DNA of 6,082 bases from Firmicutes bacterium UBA4049 (GCA_002382755.1 DFZT01000091.1:1-6082), one strand, 5' to 3'; numbered from the stretch's first letter, positions 1 through 6,082 are shown. The notes: generated by a model from the letters alone, not told the origin. Translations and numbers: made by a program.

Positions 1-5
1 GGACT

Positions 6-43
6 GGGGACACAAGGGGGGACACAAGGGGGGACACAAGGGG
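6..43 (+). repeat. G-rich 12-bp tandem repeat, predicted G-quadruplex
   Basis: The unit ACACAAGGGGGG recurs with a 12-bp period at 10, 22 and 34; the last copy has only four Gs. This gives four G-runs, at 6-9 (4), 16-21 (6), 28-33 (6) and 40-43 (4), separated by three identical six-base ACACAA loops. The pattern meets the usual G3+/loop 1-7 rule for an intramolecular G-quadruplex on the plus strand, with the C-rich partner on the minus strand. For tldD transcription the G-rich strand is the template. The array may continue beyond the left edge (GGACT at 1-5 looks like a degenerate end). Formation in the cell is inference. Confidence 0.75.
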
Positions 44-57
44 ACGGTTCTCCTGTG
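35..57 (+). repeat. Stem-loop in the GGGGACGGTTCTCCTGTG-type element
   Basis: CACA (35-38) pairs with TGTG (54-57); after a bulged A (39), GGGGA (40-44) pairs with TCTCC (49-53) using one G-T pair, leaving a CGGT loop (45-48). The stem forms better on the plus strand, because the wobble would become a C-A mismatch on the other strand. Similar GGGGACGGTTCTCCTGTG sequences are, from memory, common intergenic repeats in Desulfotomaculum-like and other genomes; this has not been checked by search. Confidence 0.45.
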
Positions 58-78
58 CTCACCTGCTTCCCTGAGCAC
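55..78. repeat. Short perfect stem-loop
   Basis: GTGCTCA (55-61) and TGAGCAC (72-78) are exact reverse complements around a 10-nt loop. The left arm overlaps the end of the 35-57 hairpin, so the two structures would compete. From 79 to 120 I see nothing recognisable beyond ordinary sequence. Confidence 0.5.
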
Positions 79-120
79 GTAGACAGTTGACCTCCCTAAA
101 GCAAGATTATTCAGGGCAGT

Positions 121-180
121 TAGCAAGCAAGAGCCGTCCCTACTTGCTATTGAGAGCCGTCCCTACTTGCTCTTGCGCTA
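121..180 (-). repeat. Imperfect inverted repeat spanning the tldD stop codon
   Basis: Plus-strand arms GCAAGAG (127-133) with CTCTTGC (170-176), and TAGC (121-124) with GCTA (177-180), form an 11-bp stem with a two-base bulge (125-126) and a 36-nt loop (134-169). In the tldD mRNA the UAG stop is the first part of the stem, so the structure would sit at the 3' end of the transcript. No U-run follows, so it is not a standard intrinsic terminator. It could still stabilise the mRNA end or be part of the repeat element. Confidence 0.5.
130..171. repeat. 19-bp direct repeat pair
   Basis: AGAGCCGTCCCTACTTGCT occurs identically at 130-148 and 153-171, separated by ATTG. Read on the minus strand each copy contains GGGACGGCTCT, which differs by one base from GGGACGGTTCT at 41-51 on the plus strand. 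The pair and the left-hand block thus belong to one repeat family arranged in opposite orientations. Confidence 0.8.
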
Positions 181-1596
181 AATGCGCCTGATCTGGCCGT
201 TTGCAGAAACCTGTGTTCCTCCGACAATAAGTTCACGGATTAAGAGTGTCGGCTGTGCGTCGCTGACCGGCACTCCCTGGCCGTCTTTTCCGCATGTGCC
301 GATTGTAAAACCTAAGTCACGGCCAACCATTTCCAGAATTTGGAGCACTTCGGGGCCGTTGCCGGTCAGGGTTGCTCCCTTTACCATTGAGCCGACCTGG
401 CCGTCGGTAATCAGGTAACCTTCCGCAACGTCAAAAACAAAATCGCCTGTGGTTGTGTTTACCTGGCCGCCGCCCATTTTTTTAACCAGCAGGCCGTTTT
501 TTATCTGACCGATAATTTTTTCCGGATCGGCTTTGCCAGGAGCGATATAAGTGTTGCCCATCCGGGGAATCGGTTTATGCTGGTACGATTCCCGCCTTCC
601 ATGGCCGTTGGAGTCCTTTCCATCCCTTCCAGCCGTCAGCCTGTCATAGAGATAGCCTTTGAGAATCCCGTCCTCGATCAGAACTACCTTGCGGGAAGGT
701 GTTCCTTCGTCGTCAAAACGGTATGAGCCATAACGGTCAGCCAGGGTTGCGTCATCAATTACAGTTGCCTCTTTGGAGGCCACCTGTTCACCCATTTTTC
801 CGGCATAAACTGAAAGTTTCTTTTGGACCAGGTCTGCTTCAAGCCCGTGGCCGCAGGCCTCATGCACCATAGTGCCTCCCGCTTCTCCGGACATCACGAC
901 GGGAAACTTTCCTGCCGGAGCCGGTTTGGCGTGCAGCATTTGAATTGCTCTTTCGCCGGCCTTCCTGCCCAGTTCCTCCGGTGGGAAACGCTTTAAAAGA
1001 TCAAAACCGGCAAGGCTTCCCGCCGCTTCATAACCGGTTTGAATAACCGCGCCGTCGCCTGCGATGGCATGGACCAGGAATCTTGTGCGGATGCGTTCAT
1101 CTTCAACATAGTTGCCTACGCTGTTGGCTATAGTCACCTGCTGGATAACATCTCCATAACCGACCATCACCTGCTTGATCAGTTCGCTGTTAACCTGGCG
1201 CGCCGCTTTATCTGCAGATTCAACCATTGCCACCTTGCGGGATGTTTCCACCTTATCGGGGCGTTCGGGAAACGAGAAATCTACTGTTGGTTTAACCTTG
1301 CGCAGGTCAAAGTTGTATTCTTTCCGGTCGGCTGTTTTAACTGTACGGCCGACTGTCCTGGCAATTTCCAGCAGACTTTCCTTACTCAGGTCATTTGTAT
1401 AGGCGTAGGCGGTCATATCGCCGGCCAGAACCCGCAATCCGGCGCCGGCGTCTATTCCGGAATGAACCCGTTCTATTTTTCCTCCCTCGGCCGAAATTCC
1501 GGTAGAAATTTTCTTTTCCACAAAGATGTCAGCGAAATCCCCACCGTTGGCCAAAGCGAGATCAAGGACTGTTTTCAGCGTTTTCTTGTCGATCAT
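178..1596 (-). CDS. tldD: TldD-family metalloprotease
   Basis: A cytoplasmic metallopeptidase of the TldD/PmbA (U62) family. In E. coli, TldD works as a heterodimer with TldE (PmbA), degrading unfolded peptides and trimming leader peptides such as that of microcin B17. The 472 residues match the family. The N-terminal domain (about 1-220) is followed by the catalytic domain. The zinc motif is HEACGH at 245-250 (His245, Glu246, His250), and the third ligand of the family is expected in GTCGKDGQGVPV (Cys435). Other conserved segments are DDEGTPSRK (295-303), DRLTAGRDG (318-326) and GGGQVNTTTGDFVFDV (375-390). The presence of all three ligands argues for the active TldD type rather than the TldE type. 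The ATG at 1594-1596 has a strong GAGGTGA site four bases upstream. The C terminus runs about ten residues past VGGTQV, with a tail SANGQIRRI that looks like a small extension. No tldE partner lies in the visible sequence. Its 80-bp distance from fmt suggests separate control or a looser operon member. Confidence 0.95.
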   Translation of the reverse strand: MIDKKTLKTVLDLALANGGDFADIFVEKKISTGISAEGGKIERVHSGIDAGAGLRVLAGDMTAYAYTNDLSKESLLEIARTVGRTVKTADRKEYNFDLRKVKPTVDFSFPERPDKVETSRKVAMVESADKAARQVNSELIKQVMVGYGDVIQQVTIANSVGNYVEDERIRTRFLVHAIAGDGAVIQTGYEAAGSLAGFDLLKRFPPEELGRKAGERAIQMLHAKPAPAGKFPVVMSGEAGGTMVHEACGHGLEADLVQKKLSVYAGKMGEQVASKEATVIDDATLADRYGSYRFDDEGTPSRKVVLIEDGILKGYLYDRLTAGRDGKDSNGHGRRESYQHKPIPRMGNTYIAPGKADPEKIIGQIKNGLLVKKMGGGQVNTTTGDFVFDVAEGYLITDGQVGSMVKGATLTGNGPEVLQILEMVGRDLGFTIGTCGKDGQGVPVSDAQPTLLIRELIVGGTQVSANGQIRRI

Positions 1597-1611
1597 TTTT
1601 TCACCTCTTCT

Positions 1612-1635
1612 ACGTATATATTTACGTATATATTT
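1612..1635. repeat. Perfect 12-bp tandem direct repeat in the tldD leader
   Basis: The unit ACGTATATATTT occurs twice without a gap (1612-1623 and 1624-1635). Each copy is part of a TACGTA palindrome (1611-1616 and 1623-1628), with centres 12 bp apart. The block ends just before the tldD Shine-Dalgarno site, so a protein bound there, or an A/U-rich RNA structure, could affect tldD expression. The repeat is seen directly; any regulatory role is inference. Confidence 0.6.
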
Positions 1636-1646
1636 ACCTTAAAGTT

Positions 1647-1675
1647 ATTGTATTATTGATCAATTTATTCTTGAA
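1647..1675 (-). promoter_or_regulatory. Possible sigma-70-type promoter for tldD
   Basis: On the minus strand in the fmt-tldD gap, TTCAAG (1670-1675) and TACAAT (1647-1652) are separated by 17 bp. The -10 box matches TATAAT at five of six positions and the -35 box matches TTGACA at only three of six. A 10-bp palindrome ATTGATCAAT (1655-1664) fills much of the spacer. The gap is A/T-rich, so chance matches are likely. I see no terminator hairpin for fmt in the gap, so read-through from fmt is equally possible. Confidence 0.3.
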
Positions 1676-1676
1676 G

Positions 1677-2615
1677 TCAGCCGAGAACGGTTCCGGGCCG
1701 GACTGGGTGGCCGCGTAAAAAATCAACTGCCCGGAGACGTTTGCCGCCCTGTAGCTGCAGTTCTTTCACGTTTACAAGCCCCGGGTTGGCTTGGACCACA
1801 AAGCCGTCAGATCCGGAAACAACCACCTGCCCCGGTAAGGATCCTTCATTTATAGAATTAAAATCAATAACTTCCACACGCCAGATCTTAAGCAGTTTGG
1901 CGCCAAGGGCAGTTTTGGCGCCGGGCCAGGGATCCATCCCTCTTACGTGATTAAAAATTGTATTGGCAGGCGCATTCCAGTTAAGGACTTCGTCTTCAGG
2001 GGAGATAATGCGCGCATAAGTAGCTTTTGAATGATTCTGGGGAACAGGCGTCAAAACCTTGGCTTCCATCAGCCGCAGGGTTTTAACAAGGAGTTCCGCT
2101 CCCAGAGAAGCCAGGCGGTCGTGCAGGGTCCCGACAGTGTCCTCTTTTTGGATCAGTACAGATTCCTGAAGCAAAATGTCGCCGGTATCCAGGCCTTCGT
2201 CAATAAGCATGGTTGTAATTCCGGTTATATTTTCGCCGTTCATGATCGCCCGGTGAATCGGGGCCGCGCCCCGGTACTGAGGCAATAAAGAAGCATGGAC
2301 GTTGAAGCATCCCATAACAGGCAGATCAAGAATCGCTTTGGGCAGAATCCTGCCAAAAGCCACGACAACAATTGCTTCCGGAGCCAGGTCCTCCATTTGA
2401 CTGATGAACTTCGAATCATTTAAATTTGAAGGCTGGTAAATATCCAGCCCATTCAGAACAGCCTCTTCTTTAACCGCACATGGAATATATTTTTGCCCTC
2501 TTCCCTTTGGGCGGTCAGGTTGCGTAACAACGCCGGCAACCTGGAAATGTTCTTTTAAAAGGACTCTTAAACAGGGTACGGCAAATACAGGCGTACCCAT
2601 AAAGACGACGCGCAT
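1677..2615 (-). CDS. fmt: Methionyl-tRNA formyltransferase
   Basis: Transfers a formyl group from 10-formyltetrahydrofolate to the amino group of initiator Met-tRNA, allowing bacterial translation initiation. At 312 residues it has the normal length. The N-terminal formyltransferase domain starts with MRVVFMGTPVFAVPCL and has VTQPDRPKGRGQK (30-42), the NVHASLLPQYRGAAPI block (105-120) and the DEGLDTGD segment (139-146). The catalytic triad of the family is present as Asn105, His107 and Asp143. The C-terminal tRNA-binding domain follows (about 205-312), with RGMDPWPGA (225-233) and the closing DFLRGHPVRPGTVLG. The ATG at 2613-2615 is backed by AAGGGAG (2624-2630 on the minus strand) eight bases upstream. 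It follows def by 15 bp, almost certainly in the same transcript, so the enzymes adding and removing the formyl group are made together. No truncation or missing key residue is seen. Confidence 0.98.
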   Translation of the reverse strand: MRVVFMGTPVFAVPCLRVLLKEHFQVAGVVTQPDRPKGRGQKYIPCAVKEEAVLNGLDIYQPSNLNDSKFISQMEDLAPEAIVVVAFGRILPKAILDLPVMGCFNVHASLLPQYRGAAPIHRAIMNGENITGITTMLIDEGLDTGDILLQESVLIQKEDTVGTLHDRLASLGAELLVKTLRLMEAKVLTPVPQNHSKATYARIISPEDEVLNWNAPANTIFNHVRGMDPWPGAKTALGAKLLKIWRVEVIDFNSINEGSLPGQVVVSGSDGFVVQANPGLVNVKELQLQGGKRLRAVDFLRGHPVRPGTVLG

Positions 2616-2630
2616 CTTAATAACTCCCTT

Positions 2631-3095
2631 TTATTCCACTACTTTTCGCAGATTGGTTGCTTTATCGGTAAAAATAATTCCTTCAAGGTGATCGATCTCA
2701 TGCTGCAGCGCTCTGGCCTGATAACCCTTGGCCTCTATTTTGATTTCCTCGCCGCTGCGGTTAAGTCCCTTCACCAGTACCCGGACCGCCCTGACAACGT
2801 CTCCGGCCATTCCAGGCAGGCTTAAACATCCTTCTTCGGCATTTTCGCTTCCGGACTGTTCGCATATTTCCGGGTTGATCAACTCAATGAAATTTTTGCC
2901 GGTATCGACTACAATCGCCCGTTTGGACACACCTATCTGCGGCGCGGCAAGGCCGACGCCATTATAGCTGTACAGGGTATCGCGCAGGTCGTCAAGCAGT
3001 TTGTTTATGCTAGGCGTTATTGCTGTAATTGCCTTGGCCTTTTCCCTTAAGATCCCGTTATCTTCGCCATATTTGATAATCTGATAGACTGCCAA
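2631..3095 (-). CDS. def: Peptide deformylase
   Basis: Removes the N-formyl group from the initiator methionine of nascent proteins as they leave the ribosome, the step before methionine aminopeptidase. The 154-residue length is typical of the compact bacterial enzymes. All three family motifs are intact: GVGLAAPQIG (residues 46-55), EGCLSLPG (88-95, with metal-binding Cys90) and QHEIDHLEG (131-139, with His132, catalytic Glu133 and His136). These give the Cys/His/His metal site, usually Fe2+ in the cell. The start is a TTG at 3093-3095, supported by AAGGGGG (3106-3112 on the minus strand) ten bases upstream, directly after the priA stop; no better ATG or GTG is near and the N terminus (AVYQIIKYG) fits the family. 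The gene lies 21 bp after priA and 15 bp before fmt, whose product adds the formyl group that Def removes. The TTG start may lower its translation relative to fmt (inference). Confidence 0.97.
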   Translation of the reverse strand: MAVYQIIKYGEDNGILREKAKAITAITPSINKLLDDLRDTLYSYNGVGLAAPQIGVSKRAIVVDTGKNFIELINPEICEQSGSENAEEGCLSLPGMAGDVVRAVRVLVKGLNRSGEEIKIEAKGYQARALQHEIDHLEGIIFTDKATNLRKVVE

Positions 3096-3105
3096 GAACT
3101 TCTTT

Positions 3106-3112
3106 CCCCCTT
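3106..3112 (-). promoter_or_regulatory. Ribosome-binding site supporting the TTG start of def
   Basis: The minus strand reads AAGGGGG, ten bases before the TTG at 3093-3095 and four bases after the priA stop codon. It can pair with the 16S rRNA tail with one G-U wobble. It supports a non-ATG start for def and close coupling to priA. Confidence 0.65.
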
Positions 3113-3116
3113 TGCT

Positions 3117-5336
3117 TCAAAATATATTCTGAGGTTCTATGTCAACAATGATTCTAATTTTGGCGGATGGATAGCGCCGATCGAATTCGTTAAGACAAGC
3201 TCTTGAGATATCCTGAAGCTGTTTGATCTGCAATGCTTTAAAAATCAAATGCCAGCGGTGGCGATTTTTAATCCTGTTTACCGGGGCGGGTACTGCGTTA
3301 AATATTTGTACCTGATTATCAAGCCCTTCACTGTTAACAATTTCACTCATTATATTATACAAAGTATCGGCCGCATTTTCTACTTCCATCTGTATGGTTC
3401 CCGTAACAAGAAACCTGCCAAGGAATGAGAAGGGCGGGTAATTTAGAATTTCCCTGTTTTTTATTTCCTGTTCGAAGAAGGTCTGGTAATCATGTTTACT
3501 GGCTGAGGTAATCGCGAAATGCTCCGGTGAGTGAGTCTGAATCAGCACTTCACCTCCGCGTTCGCTCCGGCCTGTCCGCCCCGCCACCTGGGTAAGAAGC
3601 TGAAAAGTTCTCTCAGCGGCCCGGAAATCGGGCATGTACAGCGTCAAATCGGCGTTTACCACACCTACCAGGGTAACTGCAGGTATGTCCAGGCCTTTGG
3701 CAATCATTTGGGTGCCGATCAAAATGTCCGCCTTACCCTGACAAAAAGCGTCAAGTATCTTTTGATGGGCGCCCTTGCGCGATGTGACATCGCTGTCCAT
3801 CCGCAGAACCCTGGCGTCGGGAAACAGCCGCTTAATTTCAAATTCGATTTTCTGGGTCCCCGTGCCAAAATAGCTCATAAAGCCGCTTTTGCAGGACGGG
3901 CAAAACCTTGGGGCGCCGGCTGTATAGTTGCAGTAATGGCAGATTAGGCGTCCGTTGATATGATAGGTCAGTGATATGTCACAATGAGGGCATTTCATAA
4001 CCTGGCCGCATTCCCGGCAGGAGATGAATGTTGAAAACCCTCTTCTGTTTAGGAACAGAATAATCTGCTCGTTTTTTTCCAATCGATTTTTGATTAAAAT
4101 AAGCAGGTCCCGGCTGAACAACTCCCGGTTGCCCTTTTTTAATTCCTTCCTCATGTCAACAACATGGACTTGGGGGAGGGATCTTTTTTCTACCCGTTCG
4201 CTGATTGTAAGAAGTTCATATGTTCCTGTGCAAGACGCGCTGAAAAACGATTCCACTGATGGCGTCGCGCTTCCCAGAACGACGACTGCTCCCTTGTTTC
4301 TTGCAATCTCAAGCGCAACAGTACGGGCATGGTAACGCGGGCTCTCTTCCTGTTTGTAGGAGGGTTCATGTTCTTCATCAATAATGATTAACCCCGGGTC
4401 TTGAACGGGCGCAAACAGCGCCGAGCGTGTTCCCAGGACCACATTTGCGCTGCCTTCCCTAATGCGCATCCATTCGTCATGCCGTTCTCCGTCAGAAAGG
4501 CGGCTGTGCAGGATTGCCACCTGTTCCCCGAACCGGGAGTAAAAAGTATTCAGCGTCTGTGGCGTAAGCGCAATTTCCGGCACCAGGATCAAAGCCTGTC
4601 TTCCCAGGCCAAGCGCAGCGGCCGCTCCGTGGCAGTAGACTTCAGTTTTTCCGCTTCCTGTAATTCCGTTAAGCAAAAAAACCTGATGCTCTTTTCTTTT
4701 CAGGCGGTCGAAGATCGGCTCAAAAGCTGTTTTTTGCTGGGCGGTTAAATCGAAGGGCTGGGATCGATAAGGGTTATTTAATGGAACAGTGTTTTGACCT
4801 GTCCGTTTTTTGGCTGTTAACAGACCTTTGGATGTTAAAGCGTCAACAGCTGATACGGAAACTTTTGCTGCGGCGGCAAGTTCAAGGCGTGTTAAGCCGG
4901 GTTGGGATAGGGCAGTTTTCCAGGCGGCTTTTTGAGAGGGCGCGCGTTTAAAAAGGGACTCCATCTCCGGGGGTTTTAAGGGCCATAGACCCGGCGCATG
5001 CCGTGAAGAATGGGTAAGCCGGGGCCAAATGATTGTTTGCAGCGCACTGACAGTGGGGCATAAATAATATGAAGACATCCACAAGGCAAGGTTTAACTGT
5101 TCTTGAGTAAAAACAGGGCCTCTGTCGATTACCGCGGTAAGATCTTTAATGCCTGCGGGTTCAGGATCGCCGGACTCGATCAGGCCAATAACGTAGCCTT
5201 CAATTTTTTGCCTGCCGAAGCTAACCTGCACCAGGCTGCCCGTAATTACCTGCCCCTCGATGGCAAAAGGAATCCGGTAGGAAAAAGTACGATCAAGCCG
5301 GCGTGCCGGCAGGTTAATTAAAACTTCGGCATGCAT
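3117..5336 (-). CDS. priA: Primosomal protein N' (replication restart helicase PriA)
   Basis: PriA recognises stalled or collapsed replication forks, unwinds the lagging-strand duplex 3' to 5', and starts reloading of the replicative helicase. The protein is 739 residues from the start chosen here, normal for the family. In order: an N-terminal 3'-DNA-binding domain (about 1-100, with LDRTFSYRIP and VSFGRQKIEGYVIGL); a winged-helix-like linker; helicase lobe 1 with Walker A GITGSGKTEVY (about 225-235) and Walker B DEEH (about 320-323); lobe 2 interrupted by a zinc-binding region with eight cysteines in four CxxC pairs (about 440/443, 449/452, 466/469, 479/482); GTQMIAKGLDIP (about 541-552) and QVAGRTGR (about 583-590); then the PriA C-terminal domain. 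I prefer the ATG at 5334-5336 over an in-frame GTG at 5361-5363: the ATG has CAGGAG six bases upstream and the GTG has no ribosome-binding site. All catalytic motifs and zinc ligands are intact. The QVAGRTGR motif has Thr where QVAGRAGR is commoner. Confidence 0.97.
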   Translation of the reverse strand: MHAEVLINLPARRLDRTFSYRIPFAIEGQVITGSLVQVSFGRQKIEGYVIGLIESGDPEPAGIKDLTAVIDRGPVFTQEQLNLALWMSSYYLCPTVSALQTIIWPRLTHSSRHAPGLWPLKPPEMESLFKRAPSQKAAWKTALSQPGLTRLELAAAAKVSVSAVDALTSKGLLTAKKRTGQNTVPLNNPYRSQPFDLTAQQKTAFEPIFDRLKRKEHQVFLLNGITGSGKTEVYCHGAAAALGLGRQALILVPEIALTPQTLNTFYSRFGEQVAILHSRLSDGERHDEWMRIREGSANVVLGTRSALFAPVQDPGLIIIDEEHEPSYKQEESPRYHARTVALEIARNKGAVVVLGSATPSVESFFSASCTGTYELLTISERVEKRSLPQVHVVDMRKELKKGNRELFSRDLLILIKNRLEKNEQIILFLNRRGFSTFISCRECGQVMKCPHCDISLTYHINGRLICHYCNYTAGAPRFCPSCKSGFMSYFGTGTQKIEFEIKRLFPDARVLRMDSDVTSRKGAHQKILDAFCQGKADILIGTQMIAKGLDIPAVTLVGVVNADLTLYMPDFRAAERTFQLLTQVAGRTGRSERGGEVLIQTHSPEHFAITSASKHDYQTFFEQEIKNREILNYPPFSFLGRFLVTGTIQMEVENAADTLYNIMSEIVNSEGLDNQVQIFNAVPAPVNRIKNRHRWHLIFKALQIKQLQDISRACLNEFDRRYPSAKIRIIVDIEPQNIF

Positions 5337-5342
5337 ATCTCG

Positions 5343-5348
5343 CTCCTG
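5343..5348 (-). promoter_or_regulatory. Ribosome-binding site that decides the priA start
   Basis: The minus strand reads CAGGAG, then six bases, then ATG (5334-5336). The upstream in-frame GTG at 5361-5363 is preceded by an A/T-rich stretch with no purine-rich match to the 16S rRNA tail. Seen directly in the sequence; the start choice is inference. Confidence 0.75.
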
Positions 5349-5380
5349 CCTAAAAGGTAACACTTATACAGCAAAAGATT

Positions 5381-6082
5381 TTATTGTTGTTCGGGGCATT
5401 GGCGGCGCAGCAGCAATGCAGCGTCAAGAATCCGTCCGGCCACATCAAGCTTGTCCATTAAAGGAAGGTCGACTATTTCTCCGTTGCGGTAAATTATTTT
5501 AACAATATTGGTGTCCGAGCCAAATCCGGCTCCTGGAACGGTAATATCATTTGTAACGATCAGATCGAGATTCTTCTGTTCAATTTTTTGAAGCGCGGAC
5601 TCGATCAGGTTTTCAGTTTCTGCGGCAAAACCAACAAGAACCTGGTTGGGCTTTTTCATTTTTCCAATTTCCATCAAAATGTCAGTGTTTTTTTCCAGTT
5701 CGATAACAGGGTTTTTAACCTTATCCTTTTTGATTTTATTTTTTGAAGGTTTTGCAGGCCTGAAATCAGCAACCGCCGCTGCTTTGATTACGATGTCGAA
5801 GTTTGAAAAAATATTTGCTACGGCGCGGTGCATTTCCGCTGCAGTTTCAACCGGGATAAAATTTACTCCGGGAGGGGGATTTAAATTTGTCGGCGCCGAA
5901 ACCAGTGTTACATCGGCGCCTCTTGTTGCTGCGGAGCGGGCAAGGGCAAAGCCCATTTTCCCCGAGCTTCTATTTGAAATGTACCTCACAGGATCCAGCG
6001 GCTCTCTTGTCCCTCCGGCGGTAATCAGGACGGAAATTCCCTTGAAGTCTCCCGCCGGAGAAATAAGTTGAATAATCTGCTG
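5381..6082 (-). CDS. coaBC: CoaBC, C-terminal CoaB part (phosphopantothenate-cysteine ligase), 5' end cut by window edge
   Basis: The reading frame is open from the right edge to a TAA at 5381-5383, giving 233 visible residues. The fused enzyme is usually about 400 residues, so the N-terminal CoaC decarboxylase domain lies outside. CoaB joins cysteine to 4'-phosphopantothenate using CTP; CoaC then decarboxylates the product on the way to coenzyme A, in the cytoplasm. Visible hallmarks, numbered from the first visible residue, are TAGGTREPLDPVRYISN followed by RSSGKMG (about 21-44, the CoaB nucleotide-binding entry with the conserved Asn of ISN), AAAVADF (about 101-107), KIKK (about 116-119, containing the family's catalytic Lys), VGFAAETE (about 150-157) and the late NDIT/GAGFGSDTN segment. 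A GTG at 5987-5989 could be mistaken for a start, but the TAGGTREPLDP motif lies upstream of it in the same frame, so it is internal. The gene leads into priA 44 bp later with no terminator between, as in many bacteria. Confidence 0.96.
   Translation of the reverse strand, partial: QQIIQLISPAGDFKGISVLITAGGTREPLDPVRYISNRSSGKMGFALARSAATRGADVTLVSAPTNLNPPPGVNFIPVETAAEMHRAVANIFSNFDIVIKAAAVADFRPAKPSKNKIKKDKVKNPVIELEKNTDILMEIGKMKKPNQVLVGFAAETENLIESALQKIEQKNLDLIVTNDITVPGAGFGSDTNIVKIIYRNGEIVDLPLMDKLDVAGRILDAALLLRRQCPEQQ

Noticed and set aside
1..57. CRISPR array
   Set aside because: Repeats are only 12 bp, directly tandem, and the intervals are identical, so there are no unique spacers.
1..78. Minus-strand GTG-started frame (76-78) running off the left edge with a repeated Leu-Cys-Pro-Pro pattern
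   Set aside because: The repeat peptide is a by-product of a 12-bp DNA repeat being a multiple of three; the GGGAGG upstream (91-96) is 12 bases away and no protein family is suggested.
55..180. Intrinsic terminator for tldD
   Set aside because: Stem-loops exist, but none is followed by a T-run on the minus strand.
1039..1659. 206-codon open frame on the plus strand opposite tldD
   Set aside because: It lies antisense to well-supported tldD codons, has low-complexity Cys/Phe/His-rich composition typical of a shadow frame, and matches no family I recognise.
3531..3947. 138-codon plus-strand frame opposite the zinc and helicase region of priA
   Set aside because: It is fully antisense to conserved PriA motifs, with no plausible domain.
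5337..5380. Promoter for priA between coaBC and priA (TATAAG-like box)
   Set aside because: No acceptable -35 box lies at the right distance, and the box overlaps the alternative GTG; co-transcription with coaBC is simpler.
5646..6071. 141-codon plus-strand frame opposite coaBC
   Set aside because: The opposite strand carries intact CoaB motifs throughout; the hydrophobic, Ser/Ala-rich translation is what the reverse of this coding sequence would give.

Overview
The window is a chromosomal housekeeping segment, most likely from a Gram-positive Firmicute of the clostridial/Desulfotomaculum-Pelotomaculum kind. This is inferred from the gene order coaBC-priA-def-fmt, the strong purine-rich Shine-Dalgarno sites, the use of a TTG start, and the GGGACGG(T/C)TCT-type intergenic repeats. 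No rRNA or other marker is present to fix the taxon.

All protein genes lie on the minus strand and are read from right to left: the 3' part of coaBC (cut by the right edge, CoaB domain only), priA, def, fmt and tldD. Gaps are 44 bp (coaBC to priA, using the start preferred here), 21 bp (priA to def), 15 bp (def to fmt) and 80 bp (fmt to tldD). No terminator hairpin separates them, so the first four look like one transcript. tldD could be the last gene of that transcript or could use a weak promoter in the 80-bp gap, which also carries a perfect 12-bp direct repeat next to the tldD ribosome-binding site.

The genes combine coenzyme A synthesis (CoaB), restart of stalled replication forks (PriA), formylation of initiator Met-tRNA and removal of that formyl group from new proteins (Fmt, Def), and a TldD-type metalloprotease. 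The Fmt/Def pair is a direct functional couple. The others share a conserved neighbourhood rather than a pathway.

The 177 bp left of tldD hold no credible gene but are dense in structure: a G-rich 12-bp tandem repeat that meets the sequence rule for a G-quadruplex, three stem-loop candidates, a 19-bp direct repeat, and long-range complementarity between the two halves. This is the only part of the window not explained by ordinary genes. It resembles a mobile or REP-like intergenic repeat cluster. I see no evidence for a new multi-gene system here.
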